From Deltaproteobacteria bacterium (GTDB taxonomy: Bacteria > Desulfobacterota > Dissulfuribacteria > Dissulfuribacterales > JALVPX01), in NCBI GenBank assembly GCA_027061625.1, contig JAMOVF010000093.1, positions 1 through 8,511 on the forward strand: 8,511 nt of DNA, given 5' to 3'. Below, piece after piece: positions 1-5,663 of the stretch (position 1 is the stretch's first letter; each line of letters begins with the position of its first letter). The notes under the pieces are model-generated. The model worked only from the letters and a program-made list of their open reading frames with translations, did no database searches and was not told the origin of the DNA. The position numbers and the translations under genes are program-made.

Positions 1-2
1 TT

Positions 3-6
3 CTCC
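3..6 (-). promoter_or_regulatory. Shine-Dalgarno-like site for the gene after rpsE (probably rpmD)
   Basis: Read on the minus strand, the 17 bases after the rpsE stop contain GGAG, followed by two more bases before the window ends. In the conserved spc order the gene after rpsE is rpmD (ribosomal protein L30). The site is therefore probably its ribosome binding site, with the start codon just outside the window. No part of the rpmD coding sequence can be confirmed here. Confidence 0.55.
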
Positions 7-17
7 AGTTACGTTTT

Positions 18-521
18 TCAGGCGGCCTTTTGTTCAGCTTTATGCTTTCTAGCATTAGTGATAGCCGTTGATTGTATCAGATCTTCAAAGCCCTTAAATG
101 TTGCTCGCACAACATTGTGCGGATTATTTGTGCCTATACATTTGGTCAAGATATCTTGAATGCCAGCAGCCTCCATAATGGCACGTACCACAGCGCCAGC
201 AATAACACCCGTACCAGGGGAAGCTGGTTTTAACAGGACACTGCCTGCTCCAAAGTGGCCGATCACTTCATGCGGCAACGTATTACCTTTCATTGGTATC
301 TTTATCATGGCCTTACGCGCCTTCTCTGTTGCCTTGCGAAGGGCTTCTGGAACTTCTTTGGCCTTACCCATAGCAAAACCGACTTGCCCTTGTCCATCAC
401 CCACAACTGCCAAGGCGCTGAAACTGAATCTTCTTCCACCCTTGACCACTTTGGCCACCCTATTGATAAAGACAATCTTTTCTATAAGTTGAAGTTCGTT
501 ATTGAGCTCTTTTTCCTGCAA
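18..521 (-). CDS. rpsE: 30S ribosomal protein S5
   Basis: S5 belongs to the small subunit, where it lies near the mRNA entry channel and the decoding region and affects accuracy. The 167-residue product has the family layout. The N-terminal double-stranded-RNA-binding-like domain carries VNR-type and VKGGRRFSFSAL motifs (about residues 20-37), then VVGDGQGQVGF and the GKAKEVPEA stretch (52-60). The C-terminal domain has HEVIGHFGAGSVLLKPASPGTG (84-105). The start is TTG at 519-521. No in-frame ATG occurs before residue 51, so an ATG start would delete the conserved N-terminal domain. AAGGGG lies 7 bases upstream of the TTG. The gene ends in TGA and follows rplR by 14 bases. Residues 47-51 read VGFAM where most S5 proteins have VGFG. 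The identity is certain; the exact start is strongly supported. Confidence 0.97.
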   Translation of the reverse strand: MQEKELNNELQLIEKIVFINRVAKVVKGGRRFSFSALAVVGDGQGQVGFAMGKAKEVPEALRKATEKARKAMIKIPMKGNTLPHEVIGHFGAGSVLLKPASPGTGVIAGAVVRAIMEAAGIQDILTKCIGTNNPHNVVRATFKGFEDLIQSTAITNARKHKAEQKAA

Positions 522-528
522 AGCCTTA

Positions 529-534
529 CCCCTT
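529..534 (-). promoter_or_regulatory. rpsE ribosome binding site (supports TTG start)
   Basis: The minus strand reads AAGGGG seven bases before the TTG at 519-521. This is the spacing expected of a Shine-Dalgarno site, and it supports TTG as the true start of S5. The site sits directly after the rplR stop codon. Confidence 0.7.
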
Positions 535-535
535 T

Positions 536-907
536 TTAAAATTCAAGACCACTTTCTCTGGCCCCATCTGCCAAGGCCTTTACGCGGCCATGATATAAAT
601 AACCCCCTCTATCAAAGGCAACTTTTGATATACCCTTTTCCTTTGCTCTGGCACCAACCAATTTTCCAACTGCTTGAGCTACACCTTTTTTACCACCTTC
701 ATCAGCTACAAATTGTGCGATATCTTTTTCCAAAGAAGATGCGGCAACAAGCGTCTTTCCCAGATCATCATCAATAATCTGAGCATAAATGTGGCGGTTA
801 CTCCTGAATACTGCCAGACGCGGCCTGTCAGATGTGCCAAAAATTCTTTTTCTAATATGTTTTTTCCTGCGCACCCGCGAGAGTGTTCTAGGATTTGTCT
901 TCCCCAT
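536..907 (-). CDS. rplR: 50S ribosomal protein L18
   Basis: L18 binds 5S rRNA and, with L5, anchors it in the central protuberance of the large subunit. The 123-residue product shows the basic N-terminus (RVRRKKHIRKRIFGT, residues 11-25), the RPRLAVFRSNRHIYAQIIDD core (28-47) and the C-terminal VAFDRGGYLYHGRVKALADGAR region (97-117), all diagnostic of bacterial L18. The length is normal. The start is ATG at 905-907. An in-frame TTG six codons upstream would place the GGA/AGG Shine-Dalgarno bases inside the coding sequence, so the shorter form is chosen. It ends in TAA, with rplF 21 bases upstream and rpsE 14 bases downstream. Confidence 0.97.
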   Translation of the reverse strand: MGKTNPRTLSRVRRKKHIRKRIFGTSDRPRLAVFRSNRHIYAQIIDDDLGKTLVAASSLEKDIAQFVADEGGKKGVAQAVGKLVGARAKEKGISKVAFDRGGYLYHGRVKALADGARESGLEF

Positions 908-910
908 TGT

Positions 911-919
911 CCTTCCTTC
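911..919 (-). promoter_or_regulatory. rplR ribosome binding site (decides the ATG start)
   Basis: The minus strand reads GAAGGAAGG three bases before the ATG at 905-907, and its GAAGGA part is six bases from that ATG. This purine block is the only plausible Shine-Dalgarno for L18. It falls inside the longer frame that would start at TTG 923-925, which argues against that longer start. Confidence 0.75.
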
Positions 920-928
920 AATCAACTA

Positions 929-1474
929 TTATTTGGCAGCAGCTTTGCCAGCCTTTCTTTGTATGACTTCATCACCATACAGTACACCTTTCCCCTTATA
1001 TGGTTCTGGTGGCCTTAGGGCACGGATACGGGCTGCTGTCAATCCTAACAATTCCTTGTCAAATCCTTCCAAAGTAATCTTGATTTCCTTTTGGCGCTCT
1101 ACTTTAGCGGTTATACCTTTAGGCAGAGGAAACTCAATTGGATGAGAATATCCTAGGTGCAATATTAAGTTTCCGCCTTTTTCCTCAACTTTATATCCAA
1201 CGCCTATAACCAGCAGTTCTTTTTTGAATCCTTGGGAGACTCCAACCACCATGTTGTTAACCAAAGCCCGTGTGAGGCCGTGAATGGCTCTACTGGCCTT
1301 TGTATCATCTTTTCTAGTCACCAAAAGAGTGTTGCCTTCTTGCTTAATAGCAGCAAGGGGATGGATCTCTCTGGATAAAGCCCCTTTCGGTCCTTTGACT
1401 GATACAGTGGCGCCTTGAATGGTAACATTAACACCAGGTGGCACCTCTATTGGCAATTTACCTATCCGTGACAT
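929..1474 (-). CDS. rplF: 50S ribosomal protein L6
   Basis: L6 binds 23S rRNA near the sarcin-ricin loop and the base of the L7/L12 stalk, close to where EF-Tu and EF-G dock. The 181-residue protein opens with MSRIGKLPIEVPPGV, which is family-typical. It has two related domains: the first contains VSVKGPKGALSREIHP (25-39) and the GLTRALVNNMVVGVSQGF stretch (66-83), and the second ends in the signature RPPEPYKGKGVLYGDEV (154-170). The length is close to the usual 175-180 residues, with a short alanine/lysine-rich tail. The start is ATG at 1472-1474, with GGAG eight bases upstream. It stops with TAA and lies 16 bases after rpsH. Confidence 0.98.
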   Translation of the reverse strand: MSRIGKLPIEVPPGVNVTIQGATVSVKGPKGALSREIHPLAAIKQEGNTLLVTRKDDTKASRAIHGLTRALVNNMVVGVSQGFKKELLVIGVGYKVEEKGGNLILHLGYSHPIEFPLPKGITAKVERQKEIKITLEGFDKELLGLTAARIRALRPPEPYKGKGVLYGDEVIQRKAGKAAAK

Positions 1475-1490
1475 TTATCTGACTCCATGA

Positions 1491-1883
1491 CTACCAAACT
1501 TCGCAAAGTACTTCTCCGCCTACCCCTGCCTCACGTGCCTGTGCATCAGGCATTACCCCTTTTGAGGTAGAAAGTAAGGCAATTCCATAACCATTTCTGA
1601 CTTGAGGTATATCATCTTTTCCACAATAAACCCGCCTGCCTGGTTTGCTCACTCTTTTAAGGCCAATAATGGCGGATTTTCCTTCCGGATACCAAAGATA
1701 AATACGCAAGATGCCTTGACGTCCATCTTTTATAATACGGTAATTGGATATAAAACCCTCTTTTTTAAGAATTTCAGCGATATTTGCCTTAAGCTTGGAC
1801 ATTGGTATATCCACACGCTCTTTTTTAGTATTAGAGGCGTTTCTTATACGGGTAAGCATATCTGCAATTGGATCGGTCATCAT
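1491..1883 (-). CDS. rpsH: 30S ribosomal protein S8
   Basis: S8 is a primary 16S rRNA-binding protein of the 30S platform. In enterobacteria it also represses spc-operon translation by binding the rplE region; whether that applies here cannot be read from the sequence. The 130-residue product has the N-terminal TDPIADMLTRIRNA motif (3-16), the GLKRVSKPGRRVYCG segment (74-88) and the C-terminal STSKGVMPD...GVGGEVLC signature (105-127), which forms the rRNA-binding domain. Two consecutive ATGs begin the frame. A strong GGAGG lies 12 bases before the first and 15 before the second, which favours the first. It stops with TAG. The neighbours are rpsN, 21 bases upstream, and rplF. Confidence 0.98.
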   Translation of the reverse strand: MMTDPIADMLTRIRNASNTKKERVDIPMSKLKANIAEILKKEGFISNYRIIKDGRQGILRIYLWYPEGKSAIIGLKRVSKPGRRVYCGKDDIPQVRNGYGIALLSTSKGVMPDAQAREAGVGGEVLCEVW

Positions 1884-1904
1884 AATCTTTAATATCCTCC
1901 AAAG

Positions 1905-2090
1905 CTACCAGCTTGACTTTGTTACACCAGGAATAAGGCCTGATGAAGCCATTTTCCTAAAACAAATTCGGCAAATACCAAACCGCCTTAAAAATGCTCT
2001 GGGACGTCCACAAATCGGACAGCGATTATACTTTCTTACTGAAAACTTCGGTTTTCTCTGGGCTTTATAAAGTAATGCCTTCCTTGCCAA
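1905..2090 (-). CDS. rpsN: 30S ribosomal protein S14, zinc-binding (type Z) form
   Basis: S14 is a late-assembling protein of the 30S head, contacting S3 and S10. At 61 residues this is the short, zinc-binding form: it carries CPIC (residues 24-27) and CRIC (40-43), the two pairs of the zinc ribbon. The roughly 100-residue zinc-free form lacks these pairs. MARKALLYKAQRKPKFSVRKY at the N-terminus and SGLIPGVTKSSW at the C-terminus are typical. The start codon is TTG at 2088-2090, with a near-perfect AAGGAGG five bases upstream and no in-frame ATG that would keep the conserved N-terminus. It stops with TAG. Its place between rplE and rpsH is the standard spc position. No zinc-free S14 copy is visible in the window. 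Confidence 0.97.
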   Translation of the reverse strand: MARKALLYKAQRKPKFSVRKYNRCPICGRPRAFLRRFGICRICFRKMASSGLIPGVTKSSW

Positions 2091-2095
2091 GGCTT

Positions 2096-2102
2096 CCTCC
2101 TT
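2096..2102 (-). promoter_or_regulatory. rpsN ribosome binding site (supports TTG start)
   Basis: The minus strand reads AAGGAGG five bases before the TTG at 2088-2090. This is one of the strongest Shine-Dalgarno matches in the window, and it may compensate for the weak start codon. Confidence 0.8.
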
Positions 2103-2110
2103 ATTATTTT

Positions 2111-2650
2111 CTACTTCCTAAAAGGCATACCGATGGCATCCAATAGGACCCTTGCCTCTTCATCAGTTGGGGCAGTGGTAACTATAGTTATGTTCATGCC
2201 CTTCACTTTGTCTATTTTGTCATAATCAATTTCTGGAAAAATAAGATGTTCTTTAATTCCCAAAGTATAGTTACCCCGGCCGTCAAAAGCCTTTGGGGAT
2301 ATGCCTCTAAAATCTCTGATTCTTGGAATAGCTATATGAATCAATTTAGTCAAAAAATCATACATCTTTTTCTTGCGCAAGGTCACCATACATCCAATAG
2401 GCATTCCTTCCCGCAGCTTAAAGGCAGCAATGGATCTTTTTGCCCGAGTAATAACTGGTTTCTGGCCTGCAATCAAAGCCATCTCTTTCTGAGCATGATC
2501 CAAAACCTTAGCATTTTGAATGGCCTCACCAAGTCCCATATTAAGGGAAACTTTTGTTAGTTTAGGAATTTGATGAGGATTTTTATACCCAAAAGTCTCT
2601 TTTAGTTTGGGTACCGCTACGTTCTTATATAATTCTTCTACCAGGACCAT
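2111..2650 (-). CDS. rplE: 50S ribosomal protein L5
   Basis: L5 binds 5S rRNA together with L18 in the central protuberance and contacts P-site tRNA and the 30S head. The 179-residue length is exactly that of the bacterial family. Recognisable blocks are the IPKLTKVSLNMGLGEA segment (28-43), the AGQKPVITRAKRSIAAFKLREG region (61-82), which contains the P-site loop, the MYDFLTKLIHIAIPRIRDFRGI stretch (96-117) and the FPEIDYDK segment (138-145), with GMPFRK at the end. The start is ATG at 2648-2650, with GGAGG upstream at slightly long spacing. It stops with TAG. It lies 22 bases after rplX and 20 before rpsN. Confidence 0.98.
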   Translation of the reverse strand: MVLVEELYKNVAVPKLKETFGYKNPHQIPKLTKVSLNMGLGEAIQNAKVLDHAQKEMALIAGQKPVITRAKRSIAAFKLREGMPIGCMVTLRKKKMYDFLTKLIHIAIPRIRDFRGISPKAFDGRGNYTLGIKEHLIFPEIDYDKIDKVKGMNITIVTTAPTDEEARVLLDAIGMPFRK

Positions 2651-2672
2651 TGTCCGTTATCCTCCAAAAGGC

Positions 2673-3008
2673 CTACTTTGCCTCTGTGGGAATTGCTTCC
2701 CCACAACGCTTACACACCCGCACCTTAGTCCCGTCCTCAAGAATCTTGCGAGATATACGAACAGGATCGGTACATTTTGGACAAATTAACATAAGGTTTG
2801 AAAGATGAATTGATGCCTCTTTTTCCAAAATACCACCACGGGTATTGGGCCCCGGCTTAGTATGGCGTTTTACGATGTTGGCGCCTTCCACTAAAGCCCG
2901 ATTTTTCTTTGTAAGTATGGCTATAATCTTTCCTACCTTGCCGCGATCCTTGCCCGTCATGACCATTACACGGTCGTTCTTGCGTAGATATGTATTAACC
3001 TTTCTCAT
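2673..3008 (-). CDS. rplX: 50S ribosomal protein L24, four-cysteine form
   Basis: L24 is an early assembly initiator of the large subunit, binding domain I of 23S rRNA near the exit tunnel. The 111-residue protein has the N-terminal KOW motif (NDRVMVMTGKDRGKVGKII, residues 11-29), then VEGANIVKRHTKP (40-52) and the EASIHLSNLML strand (64-74). The C-terminal part carries CPKC (76-79) and CKRC (99-102), two cysteine pairs that look like a zinc ribbon. Some bacterial L24 proteins have these pairs, while those of E. coli and B. subtilis lack them. The start is ATG at 3006-3008, with AGGAG 11 bases upstream. A longer frame from TTG at 3045-3047 would overlap the end of rplN and is rejected. It stops with TAG. 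Confidence 0.96.
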   Translation of the reverse strand: MRKVNTYLRKNDRVMVMTGKDRGKVGKIIAILTKKNRALVEGANIVKRHTKPGPNTRGGILEKEASIHLSNLMLICPKCTDPVRISRKILEDGTKVRVCKRCGEAIPTEAK

Positions 3009-3019
3009 CTTTAGTTTGA

Positions 3020-3024
3020 CTCCT
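3020..3024 (-). promoter_or_regulatory. rplX ribosome binding site (decides the ATG start)
   Basis: The minus strand reads AGGAG eleven bases before the ATG at 3006-3008, immediately after the rplN TGA stop. It would lie inside the coding sequence if the upstream in-frame TTG (3045-3047) were used, so it supports the shorter L24. Confidence 0.65.
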
Positions 3025-3027
3025 GCC

Positions 3028-3396
3028 TCATAGGACTTCTGGCGCAAGGGATACGATTTTCATAAAACGCTTAGCCCTTAATTCCCTGGCAACTGGCCCA
3101 AAAATACGGGTGCCTACGGGTTCACCGTATTGATTAATAATCACAGCTGCATTTTCATCAAATCGAATCAGGGATCCATCGGGCCTTGGAATCTCTTTTT
3201 TAGTACGGACAACAACTGCCCGGGCCACATCACCCTTTTTAACTTTTGAGTTAGGCAGTGCCTCTTTAACAGAGACCACGATTATATCGCCCACCCTGGC
3301 ATATCTCCGCCGGGTTCCGCCAAGAACACGAATACAGCATACCCGCCGAGCTCCAGAATTGTCCGCTACATTTAACATACTTTCTTGCTGAATCAT
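3028..3396 (-). CDS. rplN: 50S ribosomal protein L14
   Basis: L14 sits at the subunit interface, forming part of bridges B5 and B8 to the 30S subunit, and is the binding site of the silencing factor RsfS. The 122-residue length is the bacterial standard. Conserved blocks are MIQQESMLNVADNSGARRV (1-19), the GDIIVVSVKEALPNSKVKKGDV segment (37-58), the VVVRTKKEIPRPDGS stretch (62-76) and FDENAAVIIN followed by GTRIFGPVARELR (79-108). The start is ATG at 3394-3396. Its Shine-Dalgarno is weak (AGGA ten bases upstream). It stops with TGA. This is the first gene of the classic spc block, yet it lies only 18 bases after rpsQ, so it is probably transcribed from the S10 side. Confidence 0.98.
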   Translation of the reverse strand: MIQQESMLNVADNSGARRVCCIRVLGGTRRRYARVGDIIVVSVKEALPNSKVKKGDVARAVVVRTKKEIPRPDGSLIRFDENAAVIINQYGEPVGTRIFGPVARELRAKRFMKIVSLAPEVL

Positions 3397-3414
3397 GGTC
3401 CAAAATTCCTTTTT

Positions 3415-3681
3415 TTAAACCGCTTTTTCAACCACTTCCTTGATACGCCATCTTTTATGACGGCTCAAAGGACGGCTCTCTTCTATTATAACCTTGTCAC
3501 CTACACCACATTGATTAGAAGGATCATGAGCCATATATTTCTTGCGGCGCTGTATAAACTTGCCATAAATAGGATGCCTGAATCTCCTATCCACCTTCAC
3601 GACAGCCGTTTTATCCATTTTAGCACTTACGACCGTTCCTATAAGGGTTCGTTTCAGACCTCTCGCTCTTTCCTCAGCCAT
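3415..3681 (-). CDS. rpsQ: 30S ribosomal protein S17
   Basis: S17 is a primary 16S rRNA-binding protein of the OB-fold class, acting early in assembly of the 30S body. The 88-residue protein carries GTVVSAKMDKTAVVKVDRR (about residues 15-33), the HPIYGKFIQRRKKYMAHD segment (36-53), the conserved NQCGVGDKVIIEESRPLSRHKRW stretch (56-78) and a KEVVEKA tail. The start is ATG at 3679-3681, with AGGTGA eight bases upstream. A GTG four codons earlier (3691-3693) would overlap rpmC by 8 bases and is part of that Shine-Dalgarno, so it is not preferred. It stops with TAA. It follows rpmC by 4 bases and closes the S10 block. Confidence 0.96.
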   Translation of the reverse strand: MAEERARGLKRTLIGTVVSAKMDKTAVVKVDRRFRHPIYGKFIQRRKKYMAHDPSNQCGVGDKVIIEESRPLSRHKRWRIKEVVEKAV

Positions 3682-3685
3682 TTTT

Positions 3686-3886
3686 TTATTCACCTGCTCT
3701 GCGCTTTTCGTTGTAAATAGTCTTTATCCTTGCAATCTCCCTGCGCACTGTACGAATTCGCATGGTATTCTCCAATTGATGAGTTGCATGCTGAAAGCGC
3801 AGGTTAAAAAGCTCCTGGCGCAAATCTTGTTCTTTTCCTAAAAGCTCATCAGGGCTAAGTTCTCTCAATTGATTCGCTTTCATCAT
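3686..3886 (-). CDS. rpmC: 50S ribosomal protein L29
   Basis: L29 is a small helical-hairpin protein near the exit-tunnel opening, next to L23, and contributes to the docking area for SRP and trigger factor. The 66-residue product contains the family pattern ELRELSPDELL-like at residues 7-16 (here QLRELSPDELL), then ELFNLRFQHATHQLENT (25-41) and IRTVRREIARIKT (44-56). It is predicted as two long helices. The frame begins with two consecutive ATGs. The first overlaps the rplP stop as ATGATGA, and GGAG lies nine bases before it. It stops with TAA. The overlap with rplP suggests translational coupling. Confidence 0.97.
   Translation of the reverse strand: MMKANQLRELSPDELLGKEQDLRQELFNLRFQHATHQLENTMRIRTVRREIARIKTIYNEKRRAGE
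3690..3695 (-). promoter_or_regulatory. rpsQ ribosome binding site (decides the ATG start)
   Basis: The minus strand reads AGGTGA eight bases before the ATG at 3679-3681, inside the last codons of rpmC. Its GTG is the alternative in-frame start at 3691-3693. Good spacing to the ATG favours that start, with the GTG acting as part of the binding site. Confidence 0.6.
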
Positions 3887-4299
3887 AGCATCTCGCTCCG
3901 TTTTACAATCTTTGTAGGTATAGGCAGCTTATATGATGCAAGACGCAAAGCCTCCATAGCTATATCCTCATCTACGCCTTCCATTTCATAGAGGATTCTG
4001 CCAGGTTTTACTACTGCAACCCAATATTCTACGTTACCTTTACCTTTTCCCATACGAGTTTCGGCGGGCTTTTCTGTTATGGGTTTATCTGGAAAAATCC
4101 TAATCCAGATCTTTCCCCGCCTTTTCACATGACGGGTAATAGCAATACGGGCAGCCTCAATCTGCTGGGCAGTGATCCTTCCCTTTCCTAAGGCCTTAAG
4201 ACCGAAGTCGCCAAAAGAAAGACGATTACCACGGGAGGCTACACCTTTAATTCTGCCCTTTTGCTGTTTGCGATATTTGACCTTTTTAGGACTTAACAT
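3883..4299 (-). CDS. rplP: 50S ribosomal protein L16
   Basis: L16 contacts A-site tRNA and the peptidyl-transferase region and is a late-assembling protein needed for active 50S subunits. The 138-residue length is normal. Diagnostic segments are MLSPKKVKYRKQQKGR (1-16), the FGDFGLKALGKGRITAQQIEAAR stretch (29-51), RGKIWIRIFPDKPITEKP (61-78) and TRMGKGKGNVEYWVAVVKPG (81-100). Arg82 matches the E. coli arginine that a 2-oxoglutarate oxygenase hydroxylates; no such enzyme can be inferred here. The start is ATG at 4297-4299, with GAGG eight bases upstream inside the last codons of rpsC, 3 bases away. It stops with TGA and overlaps rpmC by 4 bases. Confidence 0.98.
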   Translation of the reverse strand: MLSPKKVKYRKQQKGRIKGVASRGNRLSFGDFGLKALGKGRITAQQIEAARIAITRHVKRRGKIWIRIFPDKPITEKPAETRMGKGKGNVEYWVAVVKPGRILYEMEGVDEDIAMEALRLASYKLPIPTKIVKRSEML

Positions 4300-4302
4300 C
4301 TT

Positions 4303-4986
4303 TTATTCCTCTGTTGCCTGTGACCAACTGCCAAGCGCAGCCACATCACTTTCTTTTTCAGGCAAGACCTCGCCTTTAAAAATCCAGGTCTTAACACCAA
4401 TAATGCCATAAGTGGTCTTTGCCTCAGCAAAGCCATAATCAATATCTGCGCGAAGGGTGTGCAAAGGCACCCTGCCTTTCAGATACCATTCACGACGTGA
4501 CATCTCAGCTCCTCCCAAACGGCCAGCACATTGAACCTTTATTCCTTTGGCTCCAAATTTTAAGGAAAGGCTAACAGCCCTCTTCATGGCTCGCCTAAAA
4601 GAAATGCGCCGCTCAAGCTGACTCGCCACGCTTTCAGCAACAAGCTGTGCATCAAGCTCTGGCCTGCGAACTTCAGTTATGTCAATGAGGATGGGTTTTT
4701 GGACCATTTTTTCCAATTCCCGCTTAAGAGCCTCTATCTCTGCACCTTTTTTACCAATCACAATACCGGGCCTAGCGGTGTGAATCTTGATACGCACCCT
4801 TTGTGCAGCCCTCTCTATTTCGATCCTGGATATGCCGGCATGATAGACCCTTTCTTTGATAAAACGCCTGATCTTGTAATCTTCATATAAATTAGCCGGG
4901 TATTCATGATGCCCGGCAATCCAACGAGAGTCCCATGTCCGGGTAATCTTCAAACGCAATCCTATAGGGTTTACTTTCTGGCCCAA
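4303..4986 (-). CDS. rpsC: 30S ribosomal protein S3
   Basis: S3 forms part of the mRNA entry channel in the 30S head and takes part in the ribosomal helicase activity. The 227-residue protein opens with GQKVNPIGLRLKITRTWDSRW (2-22). It has a KH-type RNA-binding motif, GIVIGKKGAEI (74-84), and Arg131, Arg132 and Lys135 at the positions of the E. coli helicase residues. The C-terminal domain carries AGRLGGAEMSRREW (154-167) and the YGIIGVKTWIFKGEV stretch (193-207). The start codon is TTG at 4984-4986, directly before the invariant GQKVNP, with AGGAGG five bases upstream. This start is therefore secure. It stops with TAA. It is 26 bases after rplV, the widest gap in the window, and 3 bases before rplP. 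Confidence 0.98.
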   Translation of the reverse strand: MGQKVNPIGLRLKITRTWDSRWIAGHHEYPANLYEDYKIRRFIKERVYHAGISRIEIERAAQRVRIKIHTARPGIVIGKKGAEIEALKRELEKMVQKPILIDITEVRRPELDAQLVAESVASQLERRISFRRAMKRAVSLSLKFGAKGIKVQCAGRLGGAEMSRREWYLKGRVPLHTLRADIDYGFAEAKTTYGIIGVKTWIFKGEVLPEKESDVAALGSWSQATEE

Positions 4987-4991
4987 ATCTT

Positions 4992-4997
4992 CCTCCT
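4992..4997 (-). promoter_or_regulatory. rpsC ribosome binding site (supports TTG start)
   Basis: The minus strand reads AGGAGG five bases before the TTG at 4984-4986, a near-ideal Shine-Dalgarno. With the invariant GQKVNP following the TTG, it fixes the start of S3. Confidence 0.8.
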
Positions 4998-5012
4998 GTT
5001 TAACTCAGCTAT

Positions 5013-5345
5013 CTAAGCCTCATCCAAAACTATAGTAATATGTGATAAACGGTGCTGTATTTGATAGGCTCTGCCCATGGCTCGCGGACGCCATCTCTTC
5101 AATACAGGCCCTTTGTCAATAGTAATCTTCTTGATGTACAAAGTATCCACATCAATATTTGGATCTTGATCCGCATTAGCTATTGCTGACTCAAGCACCT
5201 TTTTTATAATACGTGCTGCCTTTTTAGGCATAAAACTCAGAGTATATATGGCGTCTTCCACCCGTTTGCCTCTGATAGTATCCGCTACCAACCGTGCCTT
5301 CTGTGGTGATATCCTTTTATATTTAGCTATTGCTCTGGCTTCCAT
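5013..5345 (-). CDS. rplV: 50S ribosomal protein L22
   Basis: L22 contacts all domains of 23S rRNA. Its long beta-hairpin lines the exit tunnel and, with L4, forms the constriction where macrolides and arrest peptides act. The 110-residue protein has the N-terminal ISPQKARLVADTIRGK motif (12-27), the AARIIKKVLESAIANA segment (43-58) and the hairpin region GPVLKRWRPRAMGRAYQIQHR (about 79-99), followed by SHITIVL (101-107). The hairpin has normal length, without the insertions or deletions known from resistant mutants. The start is ATG at 5343-5345, with GAGGG eight bases upstream. It stops with TAG and lies 24 bases after rpsS. Confidence 0.98.
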   Translation of the reverse strand: MEARAIAKYKRISPQKARLVADTIRGKRVEDAIYTLSFMPKKAARIIKKVLESAIANADQDPNIDVDTLYIKKITIDKGPVLKRWRPRAMGRAYQIQHRLSHITIVLDEA

Positions 5346-5369
5346 AATAGGAACCCTCTCTCCTGCTTT

Positions 5370-5651
5370 TTACTTCCGGACCTTGGATTTCTTGTCAGCA
5401 GCATGACCATAGTAAGTTCTAGTAGGTGAAAACTCACCTAATTTGTGGCCTACCATGTTCTCTGTGACAAAAACTGGTATAAACTTCCTGCCATTATGTA
5501 CAGCAAAGGTAAGTCCTACCATGTCCGGGGTTATCATCGACCGCCTGGACCAAGTCTTAATGACCCGCCTGTCGTTAGTTTCTTTTGCCTTTTGAACCTT
5601 TTTCAAAAGGTGTTCATCTACAAATGGTCCTTTTTTTAATGAACGCGGCAC
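5370..5651 (-). CDS. rpsS: 30S ribosomal protein S19
   Basis: S19 pairs with S13 in the 30S head and contacts A-site tRNA and the intersubunit bridges. The 93-residue product matches the family length and begins PRSLKKGPFVDEHLLKKV (2-19). It contains KTWSRRSMITPDMVGLTFAV (32-51) and the C-terminal signature MVGHKLGEFSPTRTYYGH (66-83). The start codon is GTG at 5649-5651, immediately before the invariant PRSLKKGPF, with GAGGTG five bases upstream. No in-frame ATG would keep that N-terminus. It stops with TAA. It lies 12 bases after rplB and 24 before rplV. Confidence 0.98.
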   Translation of the reverse strand: MPRSLKKGPFVDEHLLKKVQKAKETNDRRVIKTWSRRSMITPDMVGLTFAVHNGRKFIPVFVTENMVGHKLGEFSPTRTYYGHAADKKSKVRK

Positions 5652-5656
5652 CGCTA

Positions 5657-5662
5657 CACCTC
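5657..5662 (-). promoter_or_regulatory. rpsS ribosome binding site (supports GTG start)
   Basis: The minus strand reads GAGGTG five bases before the GTG at 5649-5651, just after the rplB TAA stop. The position and match support GTG as the start of S19. Confidence 0.7.
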
Positions 5663-5663
5663 T

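Noticed and set aside
908..925. A longer L18 starting at TTG 923-925 (six extra residues)
   Set aside because: The extension encodes only the Shine-Dalgarno purines, and the ATG at 905-907 gives the normal family N-terminus and length.
3009..3047. A longer L24 starting at TTG 3045-3047 (13 extra residues)
   Set aside because: It would overlap the rplN coding end by 20 bases and bury a good AGGAG site. The ATG at 3006-3008 gives the normal L24 start just before the KOW motif.
3682..3693. S17 starting at GTG 3691-3693 (four extra residues)
   Set aside because: That GTG is part of the AGGTGA binding site for the ATG at 3679-3681. Using it would overlap rpmC by 8 bases with only a weak site upstream. 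It is not fully excluded.
4987..5012. The longest gap (rplV-rpsC) as a site for a small RNA, terminator or promoter
   Set aside because: It is only 26 bases long, shows no inverted repeat, and is mostly taken up by the rpsC Shine-Dalgarno.
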